This document shows positions 1 through 11,700 of a stretch of 64,000 nucleotides of DNA, piece after piece. The translations under genes and the position numbers were made by a program. Origin of the DNA: Brachycybe producta (taxonomy: Eukaryota > Arthropoda > Diplopoda > Playtdesmida > Andrognathidae). The stretch spans positions 3,434,278 through 3,498,277 of the forward strand of contig JAUPFP010000023.1 in assembly GCA_036925085.1 (NCBI GenBank), in the 5' to 3' direction. Positions within the stretch are counted from its first letter, which is position 1. Each line of letters starts with the position of its first letter. The notes below the pieces were generated by a model, which saw only the letters and a program-made list of their open reading frames with translations, had not been told where the DNA came from and ran no database searches.

Positions 1-262
1 GCATTCAAGTTAAATGTGTTTTTAAAGTCGAATTATACGGAGTTCAGTTAAGGACATGAACAAGATAAAAAATTAACGTTATTACTGAGTATCTGAACAA
101 AATGGAAAATTGGAAATATTAAATCGATAATCTTATATGGAAATAATAAATGAATAAATTGAATTTTGACATTTTGTTTGTTTTTGTCTTTAACATGGTT
201 TCTGTAGAACGTGTATATTTAAATGTATTTAACTTATTAAAGGAATATTTAAAGACAAAAAT
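1..262. mobile_element. Diverged end of the long-TIR element family (LTIR)
   Basis: The first 262 bases align by eye with the outer arms at 6012-6300 and 48945-49235. They share the landmarks atacggagttcagttaagg, taataaatgaataaattgaa and ctgtagaacgtgtat. Only one arm is present and the left end lies outside the window, so this is a fragment. It is more diverged than the other arms. No coding potential was seen. Confidence 0.6.
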
Positions 263-348
263 GAAAGTGTTTTAGAAAGCGGAAGAATTAACTGAATCAG
301 ATAACGTGTGACAAACTAGTAGATTGTAGATAACAGTATGTTGATAAT

Positions 349-720
349 GAACAAATTTCAAAAATGAATAAATTTTAGTTTTTTTTGGTCATTTTTTCGT
401 TCAAAATGAAACAAAATATTGCTATTTTAAGGTTTTATTTTGAACAAATTTCAAAAATGAATACATTTTACAGTTTTTTTGGTCATTTTTTCGTTCAAAA
501 TGAAACAAAATATTGCTATTTTAAGGTTTTATTTTGAACAAATTTCAAAAATGAATAAATTTTAGTTTTTTTTTTGGTCATTTTTTCGTTCAAAATGAAA
601 CAAAATATTGCTATTTTAAGGTTTTATTTTGAACAAATTTTAAAAATGAATAAATTTTACAGTTTTTTTTGGTCATTTTTTCGTTCAAAATGAAACAATA
701 TATTGCTATTTAAGGTTTTA
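349..720. repeat. Tandem minisatellite, about 94-95 bp x 4
   Basis: The block starting aacaaatttcaaaaatgaat recurs at about 349, 443, 537 and 632. Each copy continues through a T run, cattttttcgttcaaaatga and attgctattttaagg. Copies differ mainly in T-run length and a few substitutions. Each unit is partly self-complementary (ttttgaacaaattt versus gttcaaaatgaaac). Confidence 0.85.
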
Positions 721-1379
721 TTTTTTTTTTAAGTTATGAACATGAAATTTATTTACTCTTCTAGTTTCTTAAAATTTATTCAAGTTATTTGTTAATTAAT
801 ATTGGTACTATAGAGACATGCAAAATTGAACAGAGGGACACCTTTTTTTTAAATTTAGGCCAAAGTCTATTTATAACACGTCTTAATTTGGTCTTAATTT
901 CACATACAACTTAACCTTACATATTATTTTTTTAAATATTTCATAATTTATATAAAATTGGAATATTTAGATCAATGTTAGTTACATATATTTTAAAAAA
1001 ACAAAATTACTTCATTCGATTACATATATATATATTTATTATTGACCTTATTTCTGAAGATCGATTGTCGTCTTGGTGTTTTTTTTTTGTTATAACCGGT
1101 TATTATTATAATTATTAAATATCGACCTTCACTTAGTTTTCTTTTACTATTATTATTATTATTATTATTATTGAAAACTCGATTTCAATTGATTTTTTTA
1201 AAAGGTAAAGTTCACAACTTCTTGTTAGAAATTTGCTGAAAGCGGGTTCAGGTAACTTAAAAATTCGAAGTTTGTTAGAAACTAGAAGAGTAGGCCAAGT
1301 TCAGTACGTTGTTACAAAATTATTTTCATTTATTATTGTGACAACTGACAAATTATCTATTAAAAAGTGTAATAAACAG

Positions 1380-1690
1380 TCTTCGAACTCTTCAGAAGGG
1401 AGCAGCAAAATTAAAGGAAACTTTTAAATAGTTTTTTTAGAAACTAGAAGGGTAGCTCAGTCACTTAAAAACATTTATTTTCATGTTGCTATCTTTTAAA
1501 ATAAGCTTTTTGTCATTTTTTATGTGTTCAGTTTGAAAATGACCCATTTTAAAACAAACGTTTTTAATTTTTGTCTTTTCAAAAGTTTATTTTGAAAATA
1601 ATTATGAAATCATTCCGGCTCAGCTGCTACCGTTCTAGTTTCTAAAACACTTTCAATTTCTCTTTTAATTGTTGCCAAAGAGTTCGAAAA
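1380..1690. mobile_element. Foldback element FB-1, near full-length copy
   Basis: The copy is bounded by ttcgaactctt on the left and aagagttcgaa on the right. It contains the family hallmarks ttagaaactagaagggtagc and its complement gctaccgttctagtttctaa, with central arms built on ttcaaaataagctttt and aaaagtttattttgaaa. The whole sequence is an imperfect inverted repeat of about 310 bp with no ORF. This family recurs in most introns and gaps of the window. Confidence 0.75.
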
Positions 1691-2060
1691 AATAACTATT
1701 CATGAAACATTTTTAGAGCAGTTAGAAAAATAATTTTTCATTAAACGGTTTATTTTAAAATATTCAAATTGAATTATTTTCAAAACTTGTTATAAAAAAT
1801 TCATTATTATTAATTATTTTAATGATAAACTATTTACTATTCTAGTTTTTTAATAACAAACTTAATTAGTTTTTCTTTGTTTTATCGGGAAAAAAAACGA
1901 ACGAAAATTTTAATGCTTAAATTAAAAAAGATAATTTCCGGATTAATTATGCTAATGAGATTAATTCGCTTACATTGACGTCACAGGCGTCGTCTGATCA
2001 TTATATTGTATGTGTGCGTGTGTGTGAGTTTTCTTATTAACATAATTTATGTTAATGAAG

Positions 2061-5000
2061 GAATTCTATTCGTAATGGTGTTTGGCCCGCTTCTCCGTCT
2101 ACGTTGGGAACCGTTTTCGCCATCCTTTTGATTCTTCTTCTATCTGAACCAGCTGCGACCGATTCATTCAATAGGTGGTTATGGCAACTTGAAGAATGGT
2201 TCTATTTGCCACATGGTAAGAAGACACCATTTTATATTTTATTTTATTTTTGTTTGTTTGTTTGTAAGGACTTTTTTTTTCTGTTATCAATTGTTCTGAG
2301 TGCAACAATTGAAACAATTGTTTGATGACGTCATCTAGTCTTATTTGCATAAAAGGACGGTTGTCATAGGTAACGACGCGACATCGATTTCGCGACTCAC
2401 CAAAGCGTTACTTTTGTGCTGGTTATTTTTTTTCTCCCCCCTTTTGAAAGCACGTGTTGCACGTGATGGGTTTGACAATTCACTTTAATGACAATAGAAT
2501 TATTAAAATGAACAAAGAAGGAGGGTGGGGGTTGGGGAGGGAGAGAGAAATAAAGAGCCTTTAGGGTATCATGTGTTTTGTGTTATTATTACGTGTATGA
2601 GTGTGTCCAGACAATGTCCTTGGGATTTCTCCTTTGTTCTTGTCTTTTGCAGGTAAAAAAAGGTTTTAAGAAAATGCCTCCTGGTTAACGAGGTTTTTCC
2701 ATATATTTTTTTTAACCTTTTAAAGGTTGATTATTTCGCCATTGGAAGGAAAAATGTTTGTTTGATTTTTTTTTAATAAAAAAAAATTATGAATCATGAG
2801 GAATTTTGTGATCTTAAGACCTTGTTTCCACTGGGGTGAAAATATGAACTTTTTGAAAATTTCAACTGGCCGGGGGGGGGGGGGGTTAGGTTGGGGGGGG
2901 GTTAGGTTGGGGGGGGGGGTTAGGTTGGGGGGGGGGGTTAGGTTGGGGGGGGCGCCCGGCCCGGCCCATGTTTCTTCTATTTTTCACCAGTTGAAATTTT
3001 CAAAAAGTTCCATCTTTTCATCCCAATGGGAAACAAAAGGTATAAAGGGGAAAAAAAGGTACGGAATACTGTTTTAAGACAATTTGTTTTTCGTGAATTT
3101 AAATTTGTTACAACTGATGAAAGCTAGAAAATTAACTGGTTTAACTTTATTCCAGTTGAGAACCGTTTAACACGAAACTGAACAGGAGTATTTTGTTCTG
3201 GTTAAGTTGGTTTATGGAGAGCTAATGTTTAAACTCATGATTATTCTCTGTCTTTCAGAAGTAAAATTAAGAAAAACTAGGAAAGTATTTTAGAAAACTA
3301 GAAGAGTAGCTCCAATCACTTAAAAGTAGGCCTATTTCCACGTTGATATCTTTCAAAATAAACTTTTTATAGACAAAAATTAAATAACATTGTTTGTTCA
3401 AAGTTGGGTCATTTTCAAACTCACGTAAAAAGTTTATTTTAAAAAATATATATTAACATGAAAATAACCATAAGTGATTAAGCTACGCTTGTATTTTCTA
3501 AACCACTTTCTAGTTTATTGTCATTTTGCACCTGAAAAAAACAGAATAATTAAAGAGTTTAAAATTAATTTAAAATTTGTTATTTTTATTGCATTTTTGG
3601 TTGCATTATAAAATTTACCAAAAATAAAAAAAAAACTGAACGTCCTTTATAGATTTCCATACATTTCTTAAATTGCTGTTTTGACCTGTCTCTTTTTTTT
3701 TTGTAAATGTGTGTGCGTGTCACGTACGTTTGTGTGAAATCATTCTGTATGCGTGGTGTTTGTGAAATTGTGCTTTGTCACCATATACACTGTATATGTG
3801 TGTAATTGTGCGTATAATTTTGGCCTTTTTTTTGTTGTGCGTGTGATTTCGCTTTGTCACTTTGTGTCGTCATGTGTGTTTGCACCTTTTTCTTAAAAGT
3901 TTGATTCGCTTCGCGCGCTTATTCTTCTGCACGTGCATATTTCTCTCTAGGCCTACTTACCTACGTGTGTTGCGTGTTAAATTTGTTGAGAATTCAAGTC
4001 TTAAAATTTTTTATTTCAACCAAAAAGGGAGCTGATTGAAATTTCTTTTGTTGTGGTGGACCTGGTGGTGGTGGTGGTGGTGGTGGTCGTGGAAGGTTGT
4101 GGTTGGAAGCGGAGGAGGGGAGGAATTAGGCCAAATATATTTTTCATTTTTTTTTTTTAAGTAAACGTTTTTCTTTTGTTTTCACGTTCCATTTCATTTT
4201 AACAGAAAAGAAATAATATTTTGTACTGTATATATTTAATTTATGACATTTGAGAAACTCCTCCTGTTGAATTTGAAGTAATTTTGCAAATGAAACAATT
4301 TCACTTTTTCTTTTTTGATATATATACAGGGTGTGTTCCAAATAGGTTTGCCACCCGTCCCTCTTTTGTGGACAGGCAATTAGAAATCGAGACGAACTGA
4401 AGTTGGTTCCGCCCTTTTTATGACTTCTAATTGGTTTGTTGTGTGGTTCGACGTTGTAAAGGGCGGAGCATGTGACCTCAGACTACATAACCAACCAATT
4501 AGAAGTTGCCAGTCGCCATAAAAAGGGCGGAGCCAACTTCTGTATGTCCCGATTTCTAATTGCCTGTCTCTTTTGTGGAGGACAGTCCTCTCTATTCGGA
4601 AGAAATGTCATCCGTCCTCCACGAAGGCAAAAATGTCCTCAACACAATAAATTTTATAAAAACTTAAAATACGTTTTATTTTTTTAACAAAAAAATTGTT
4701 TCGGTTAAAAAAAAAATAAGAGAACTGTCCTCCACAAATTAGGACGGGTGGCAAGCTTAGTTCCAAAAGTTTTTGCGTATTTTTTTGGTAAAATAGGGTG
4801 AATTTGAAACACATTCCTTTATGACATTGATGATTAAAGCCAAAACATTCGTGTAAATTAAAAATTCACAAAAGTGCAAATTGTTTTCAAGAAATCGTGC
4901 GTTTTTTTTTTTTGCCAATAGAAAAATAAACCTCAAAATATGCAAGAAAATTATTCATTTTATGAAAATAAGAGAATGTATATATATATATATTTTATAG

Positions 5001-5741
5001 TTAAAACAAATATTGAAGCAATTAGCGTCATAAATTTAAGAATAAAAAATACCCATTGTGGATTTTTTTTTTCTGAACAAAAAGTGTTTTTTTTTTAAAG
5101 AAAAAGTGCAATTTTGCAACTTTAGAGGGAAAAGAAAATATGCAGTTTGTATTGGTTAAGCATTTTTAATTTTATATTAGAAATTACACATTTTTCTGAT
5201 TGGTCAGCTGCATTGCGGAACGCATTTCAGAGGGTGGTGGGGTGTAAATAGATTAGTCATGACATTAAGAAATTCGCTTGAAATTCACCAAAATGTGTAG
5301 GGATTTTTGAGACACACACTGTATATGGATACAGTGACTGTAAGTAAAAAAAAAAAAAGTTGATCAACTTATCATTTTTACGTAATTAATATCTTATTCA
5401 TGTGATTACGGTTTTTAAAGTTATTTAACCTAAAATCCCAGTTTTCCTATTTCTCTCTCCTCTTCTCTCCCTCTTTTAAAAACAAGTAAACACACTTTTA
5501 TTACATTTCTTGGCCTTGGGGTTTACTTAATTAGTTATACATTATATTATAATGAAAAACAAGAAATATATTTTAACGAATTGTAAAAGTGAGCGTTTGT
5601 ATGGACAGAGAGAGTGTGTGTTGTTATAATAATTTAGGTCAGTCTGTCTCAAAAGGAACCAACGAACCAAACAACAACCACTCGGAAGTGAAACCAAACA
5701 CATTATATAAAGTAGGTGAAGAGAAATTGGTCAAAAATTTC

Positions 5742-5791
<50 letters not shown>

Positions 5792-8700
5792 AATGCGGAA
5801 CGCGGTTCATTTGCCCAAATTTGTTGTTTTCTTGTCTGTGCATTTTTTGCAAATTGGATTTCCAACAAGGAAATTGTCAAATTATTTAAAAGAAACAGTT
5901 GTACGGTTTTAGTCAAATTAGTTTTTAGAACTTTAGGTTACACACACACACACACTCTCTCTCTGTATTTAAAAACGAACTTTGAGAAAAACAAATCCAA
6001 AGTAATACCTTGTACACACACATGAGTTAAATGAAATCAAATTAATTGTGTTTAGGTGAGTTATACGGAATCCAGTTAAGGACATGAACACCAAATAAAA
6101 ATTGACTTTCATTATTAATATTTTAAAATTGAAACACTAAATCAATATTTTGTCAATAGTTTATATTATTATATTTAAGTATTAACTCAATATTTTCAGA
6201 TTATTAACTGAATAAATTGAATTCGATATATTGTTTGTTTGCCCATCACAGGGCTCTGTAGAACACATTTATTATTTAAATGCATTTAAATTATCAGCTG
6301 TGTGTACTTAGGTATAAGGGTATTTTCGTGTTTGATATCTTTTGAAATAAACCTTTTTATGTCTGTTTAAATAAATGTCCCAAAAATTAAAATATGGTGA
6401 CCATTTTCAAACTGTCATAAAACCGTTTTGTTTTTAGATACCAAATAAATACCTTAGACCTAATTCGTTTACTATTTTTTTTATTTTATAAAACACTTTA
6501 AATTAGCATAAATCTACTGTACCTAATACACACTTGATGCATTTAAATAATAAATGTGTTCTACCAGAGCCATGTGAAGGACAAACTAACAATATGTCGA
6601 ATTCAATTTATTCAGTTAATAATCTGAAAATATTGAGTTAATACTTAAATATGATTTAGTATTTCAATTTAAAATATTAATAGTTAAAGTCAATTTTTAT
6701 TTTGGTTCATGTCCTTAACTGGATTCCGTATAAAAGTTCACCTAAACACATTTAATTTGAATTTAACTCATGTGTGTTTTAAGGTATTAGAGAAACTAAT
6801 TCGTTTTAGAAACTAGAAGAGTACCTGAATCATTTAAAGATACTTTTTCATATTAATATATACAAAATAAATTTTTTATGTCAGTTTCCAACTAACTAAC
6901 CAATTATGACGGGTTGTTTTCAAAAATAAATAAAAATGTGTCATTTAAGTGATTTCTTTCCGCGTATATTTTCTAAAAGACTTTCAGCTTCATTAAATTA
7001 GCTCATTTTTATTCAAATCACAGTTAAAATTTCCAAGTTAAAATTAACTAATGAAATTTTAAATAATTATTGCCAGTGTGATAAAAGGGATATTGCAGAG
7101 CTTTACATTGCAAGATACTTTTGCACATGATATCCCCCCCCCCATGCCTACCAACAGCCAAATAATCTTGCAGTGTGAATCTATCTTGCTTGTAAAAGTA
7201 GCCAGTGAGATCAACAGGCATTTAGAAATCGGGAAGAACACAAGTTGGCTCCGCCCTTTTTATGACGACCGGGAACTTCTAATTGGTTGGTTATGTAGTC
7301 TGACGTCACATGCTCCGCCCTTTTCAACGTTGAACCACACAACAAACCAATTAGAAGTTGCCGTTCGTCATAAAAAGGGCTGAGCCAACTGAAAAGTTCT
7401 TCCCGATTTCTAAATGCCTGTGTGAGATCACCGCTTTTATGACTATATACGAAACAAAGAATAACAAACAAAAGAGTTGGAAAATCAGCTGTTGTTTTGA
7501 GGCTAGTGACACTGTAACAAACAAAACAAAAATACACGGTGAACAACAAAAACATTGTTCTAAATAATCATCTGGTTTCTTTTTAGTTTTATTTTAAACA
7601 TGTGTGAAGGTCAGAGAGAAAGTTTATCAAAACCAAATATAGAACGATTTATTGAAATTAAATAGAAAAACACTCAACTGAAAAAAATAAACACTTTGAA
7701 AAAAATGTGTTTCGTTTTTTTTTTGCCTTCTGTTTTTTTTTTTAAAGAAAACTCAAGAAGTCCTGACAAGAACTTTTTGTTTTTATCAAAACTTTCAAAA
7801 ACCGGTTTTTTATGAAAAGAGAACTATTTTTTTTTTTTTGTTAAAAAACATAATTATTATCTATATTTCTTCATGTTAAAAACAATAATTTATGTGTTAA
7901 ATTATGTTTATTAACTTTATTTATTTCGATAAATCGTTTTTTTTTTCTTTTCTAATTTGCATTTCTGAATAGTTTGTTTGCAAATTGAGCGAGATGGAAA
8001 TAAACAACGTATAATTTTAATAGTTTTAGACGCGTTTTGACTTTTTCAATTTTTAAATCATGTGTGAAAATGATTTAAAAATAATAAATTCATCCAAAAA
8101 AAAATTCAGTAGGTGTTTTTTATATAAATATAATTAAATGTAGACAAATTTTGAGTCAATTTGTCTACATTTGTTTTTACTTAATATGAAAAGGTCATAT
8201 CTAAGGTCCGTCTAACCTCCAAAAAGCCTACATTTTTTTAATATTTATTATATGTTCTATTCAAGGATAGAAATAAAAGGGGAGAGAACTGAGAATATAA
8301 TAATAATAAATAATAAGGATGAAATGAGGCCAGTCAGGTGGGGGACTTTTTATTTTTATGCTGACTGACCGTTTACAAATTCAGAACAAGTTTAACCTTG
8401 AATGACATTTTTATATATATTTCATCCTGATGAAAAAAATAATGTTGTAAATTTTTGTTGTAAAAATTTTTGTAAAAATAGATCTCTTGTTTAAACTAGA
8501 GACCTACATTACATAAAACCCATGGGCTGGTGGGCTTTGTGGGCCTGGTGGGCTTCATGGGCCTCGTGGATTTGGTGACCTTTGTGGGCATCACGGGTTT
8601 GGAAGGCGTTTCATCATTTCTCTCCTGGGGTTCTTTACAAATATGTTGAACTGAACCACATATTATTTCACACATTAATAAAAGTATAACATATTCCATC

Positions 8701-11700
8701 ACTGACCAATCAATAAAATAAACACATTAAAGCCGTTAATGGGGCAGTTTCTTTTCTTGGTAAGCATGCGAACCTGTGAACCATTTAGTGTGGAAATTGG
8801 AGACCTACACAAAGCCCATGGGATGGTGGGCTGCTGGCCTGGGCTTGGATCGGCATATTTATGTTAAAGGCCCATGAGCCTGGTGGGCTTTGTGGGCCTC
8901 ATGGGCTTCGTGAGTCTGGTGGGCTTTGTGGGTCTCATGGGCTTCGTGAGTCTGGTGGGCTTTGTGGGTCTCATAGGCTTCGTGGGCCTGGTGGGCTGGG
9001 CCCAGCATAAAGTCTCATGGGCTGGGCTGGGCTTCAAATTTCTACTCAATGTAGGTCTAGTTTAAACCTTACTTTTTATTTATTAAATTATTAGCATGAC
9101 TTTCTTAATTTAAGTTTCTTTTTTTTAAAAAAAAAATTAAAGCTACGTAAAGTCAATTAAAGAGTTAAGGACAATAAAAGATAAAGTTGTGTAAGAAGAA
9201 GAAGAAGAAGAAAAAAAATGCACCAAAATTTGGCAGAGAATAGAAAAAAAGTACGCAATAGTACAAGGTGTTTCAACTTATGATTGTATTTTTAATAGAT
9301 TTTGAAGTACATATATTAAATTTTTATTATAGCAACTTTTTTTGTGTGTGATGATAAAAATTAAGTGTTTTTATTAAACACTAGAGGAGTAATTGAATGG
9401 AATAGGACAGTTCTATTTTTTTCAGGTATAATATTTTATGGTTGATTGAAAAATGATCAAATTAAAAGTTGAAATGCGACACGTTTCAATTTCAAATACC
9501 ATTTTCATGTTGTAGCCATAAAAATGAAGTTATGGAATTAGGCAAAAAATAGTAACGAATTTTTTAAGAGGCTGTTTAGAGGCTAAAGTTTTCAATAGAC
9601 CTATACCAAGTGTTAAACCTTAGACACTCCGGGACTGGCAAACTCGTAATGTGTTGAATGGCGAAGGATGTTCTGGCATAGGTGGTGAAAACTACAACAG
9701 CGCCTTCTAGTGACTTTATTGTCAACTAAGCATTTAGCTTATGATTCAATGCCACAGTATAGAAATCTAACAGTATGTTCATTTCTAACAAATTTTGGCT
9801 GCTAAAAATTTCTGCGCATGCGTTGCCTGTGTAAACAGAACACTGCCAAGGGTCGCAAGTGATGCCTCTCTTGCTACTGTTCTATGGCAACGTCATAGGA
9901 CCCATTTGATTTAATTGAGCATTGCACGAAATGTATGTTCATGTTCATAGTTTTCTATACTGTGCCAATGCCCATTTTGTCTAACATGCTAGTAAAACTT
10001 TTTCCCGCTATATTGGCTCTGCTGGTGCCAGTCCCCGGAGGGTAATGGTCTAAGGTTAAAACGGCCAAGAATCGTGAAGTGTGTAAATGCGGTGAAAATC
10101 ACTGACAACGGACTCACCTGGATGCAAAGGTCTTTTCACACGAACTACTTTTGGTGGTTGAGTTTGAGCTGCCAAAAATGTAGTCGGCTTTTCGCCAAAA
10201 CCGACCACGCGAGTCGACTTTTTTTTTTTTTGCAGTTCACTCAACAGCACTATAGGACCACTTTGGAACAATCCACTGCAGTCGACTCGAGTTGTTCGGT
10301 TTTAGTGACTCTGACACTATTTTGGCAGCCCAAACTCGAATACTAAAAGTAGTTCATGTGAAAAAGGATCTTTTGCGTTCATTGGTTCTCACACATTACA
10401 ATGGAAAACACTTCAAGGATATTATTGACATTTTAGAAGATGGAAGAAACAATAGGAGGAGGAGTTATGAAACTTTGATGTGCCTGAAATGGCTGTGAAA
10501 ACGAGATTTCATCTTTTTTTTTTCGTCGCATTTTTGAGTCGCATGTGACCTAAGCCAAAGATACTACTACTACTACTACATGCTGTAAAAAGAGGCGATT
10601 GAAAAGAAGCATTAGTAAAGGATCACACATGCTGAAAAACCACCTGAAAATAGAAATTTAGAAGTAGAATTCAGTTGTATTTTTGTGTTCCTTTGCTCTC
10701 AAAGATATATGGCGCTTTTGGTATATTGCCTTAAAAAGTGTGATTTTTTTTCCCAGCATGTGCGATCATTTTTTGCACACCCTGCGTTAATGTCATCAAT
10801 AATTATAAAGATGTTAAGAAAAGCAGAAAGAAAAACACTTCCTGTGTTGAACTTTTTATTTATTTGAATAGGTTGAACCCTTTTGTCTTTTTTTCAAACT
10901 AAATTAAACCCTTCACAATTGCGTTTGTGAGCAAATTGTGCTTATTATCATCATTTACAGACGCACCTCCCCCTCCCCCAGTGTCCCATCTCATTTTGCT
11001 ATCGAAAACAGAGGGAGGAGGAGGAGGAGGAGGCCGCGGCGGCGGCGGCCCCCCCCCCCCCCCAACCCTTCGCATTCATACTGATGTAATTCATGTTATA
11101 ATGCCAATTTTCATTCATTGAATAATGAATAATGATAATACTACACTAAAGGATTTTCTTCTATAACTTAATGTAATAATACACATTCATGATGATGAGC
11201 AATTTCATATCAAGTGATCTCGTGATTTAGGTCATTCAGTACAGAAGAAAAAAAAAAAAGCAAACAAACGGTTTTTTTCTGTTATTTATCCATATCACTT
11301 TCATTTTCTACTTGTACACACAATTTGACTTCAAGTACACTTGAAGCGTGCCATTTCCAAAAACGTTGTAGATGCCAAAATTTAAATTTTTCAGGAAACA
11401 GAAAAAAACAAATTTTCTACTAAACCAAATTACTTTAAAGTCATAAAATATTGTAATATAATTTAGAGGAAGCTAAGAAATGAAGAGATATGTATTAAAA
11501 ATTATTAATCAGTTTTAAGATATTTTGTTAAAAAAATTTAAACTTCACTTCAGTTCAAAAACGTTGTAAATAGTAAATACCAACAAGCAACATATGCTGA
11601 CAAGACAGGCATTTAGAAATTGGGACGAACTTCAGTTGGCTCTGCCCTTTTTATGACGACCGGGAACTTCTAATTGGTTGGTTATGTCATCTGACGTCAC

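Noticed and set aside
349-720. CRISPR array
   Set aside because: Units are adjacent without unique spacers, and the genome is eukaryotic.
2796-3077. 93-residue Gly-rich ORF
   Set aside because: Produced by G runs inside MITE-B.
5589-5916. Tyr/Ile-repeat ORFs on both strands
   Set aside because: Translations of the (TA)n microsatellite.
7078-7567. Overlapping ORFs of 101, 114 and 69 residues
   Set aside because: All run through the near-perfect palindrome P-1 copy 2; opposite-strand translations resemble each other for that reason and carry no known domain.
8864-9065. Lys-Pro-Thr and Gly-Phe-Val repeat ORFs
   Set aside because: The repeat unit is a multiple of three, which keeps frames open on both strands; no start context or splicing supports a gene.
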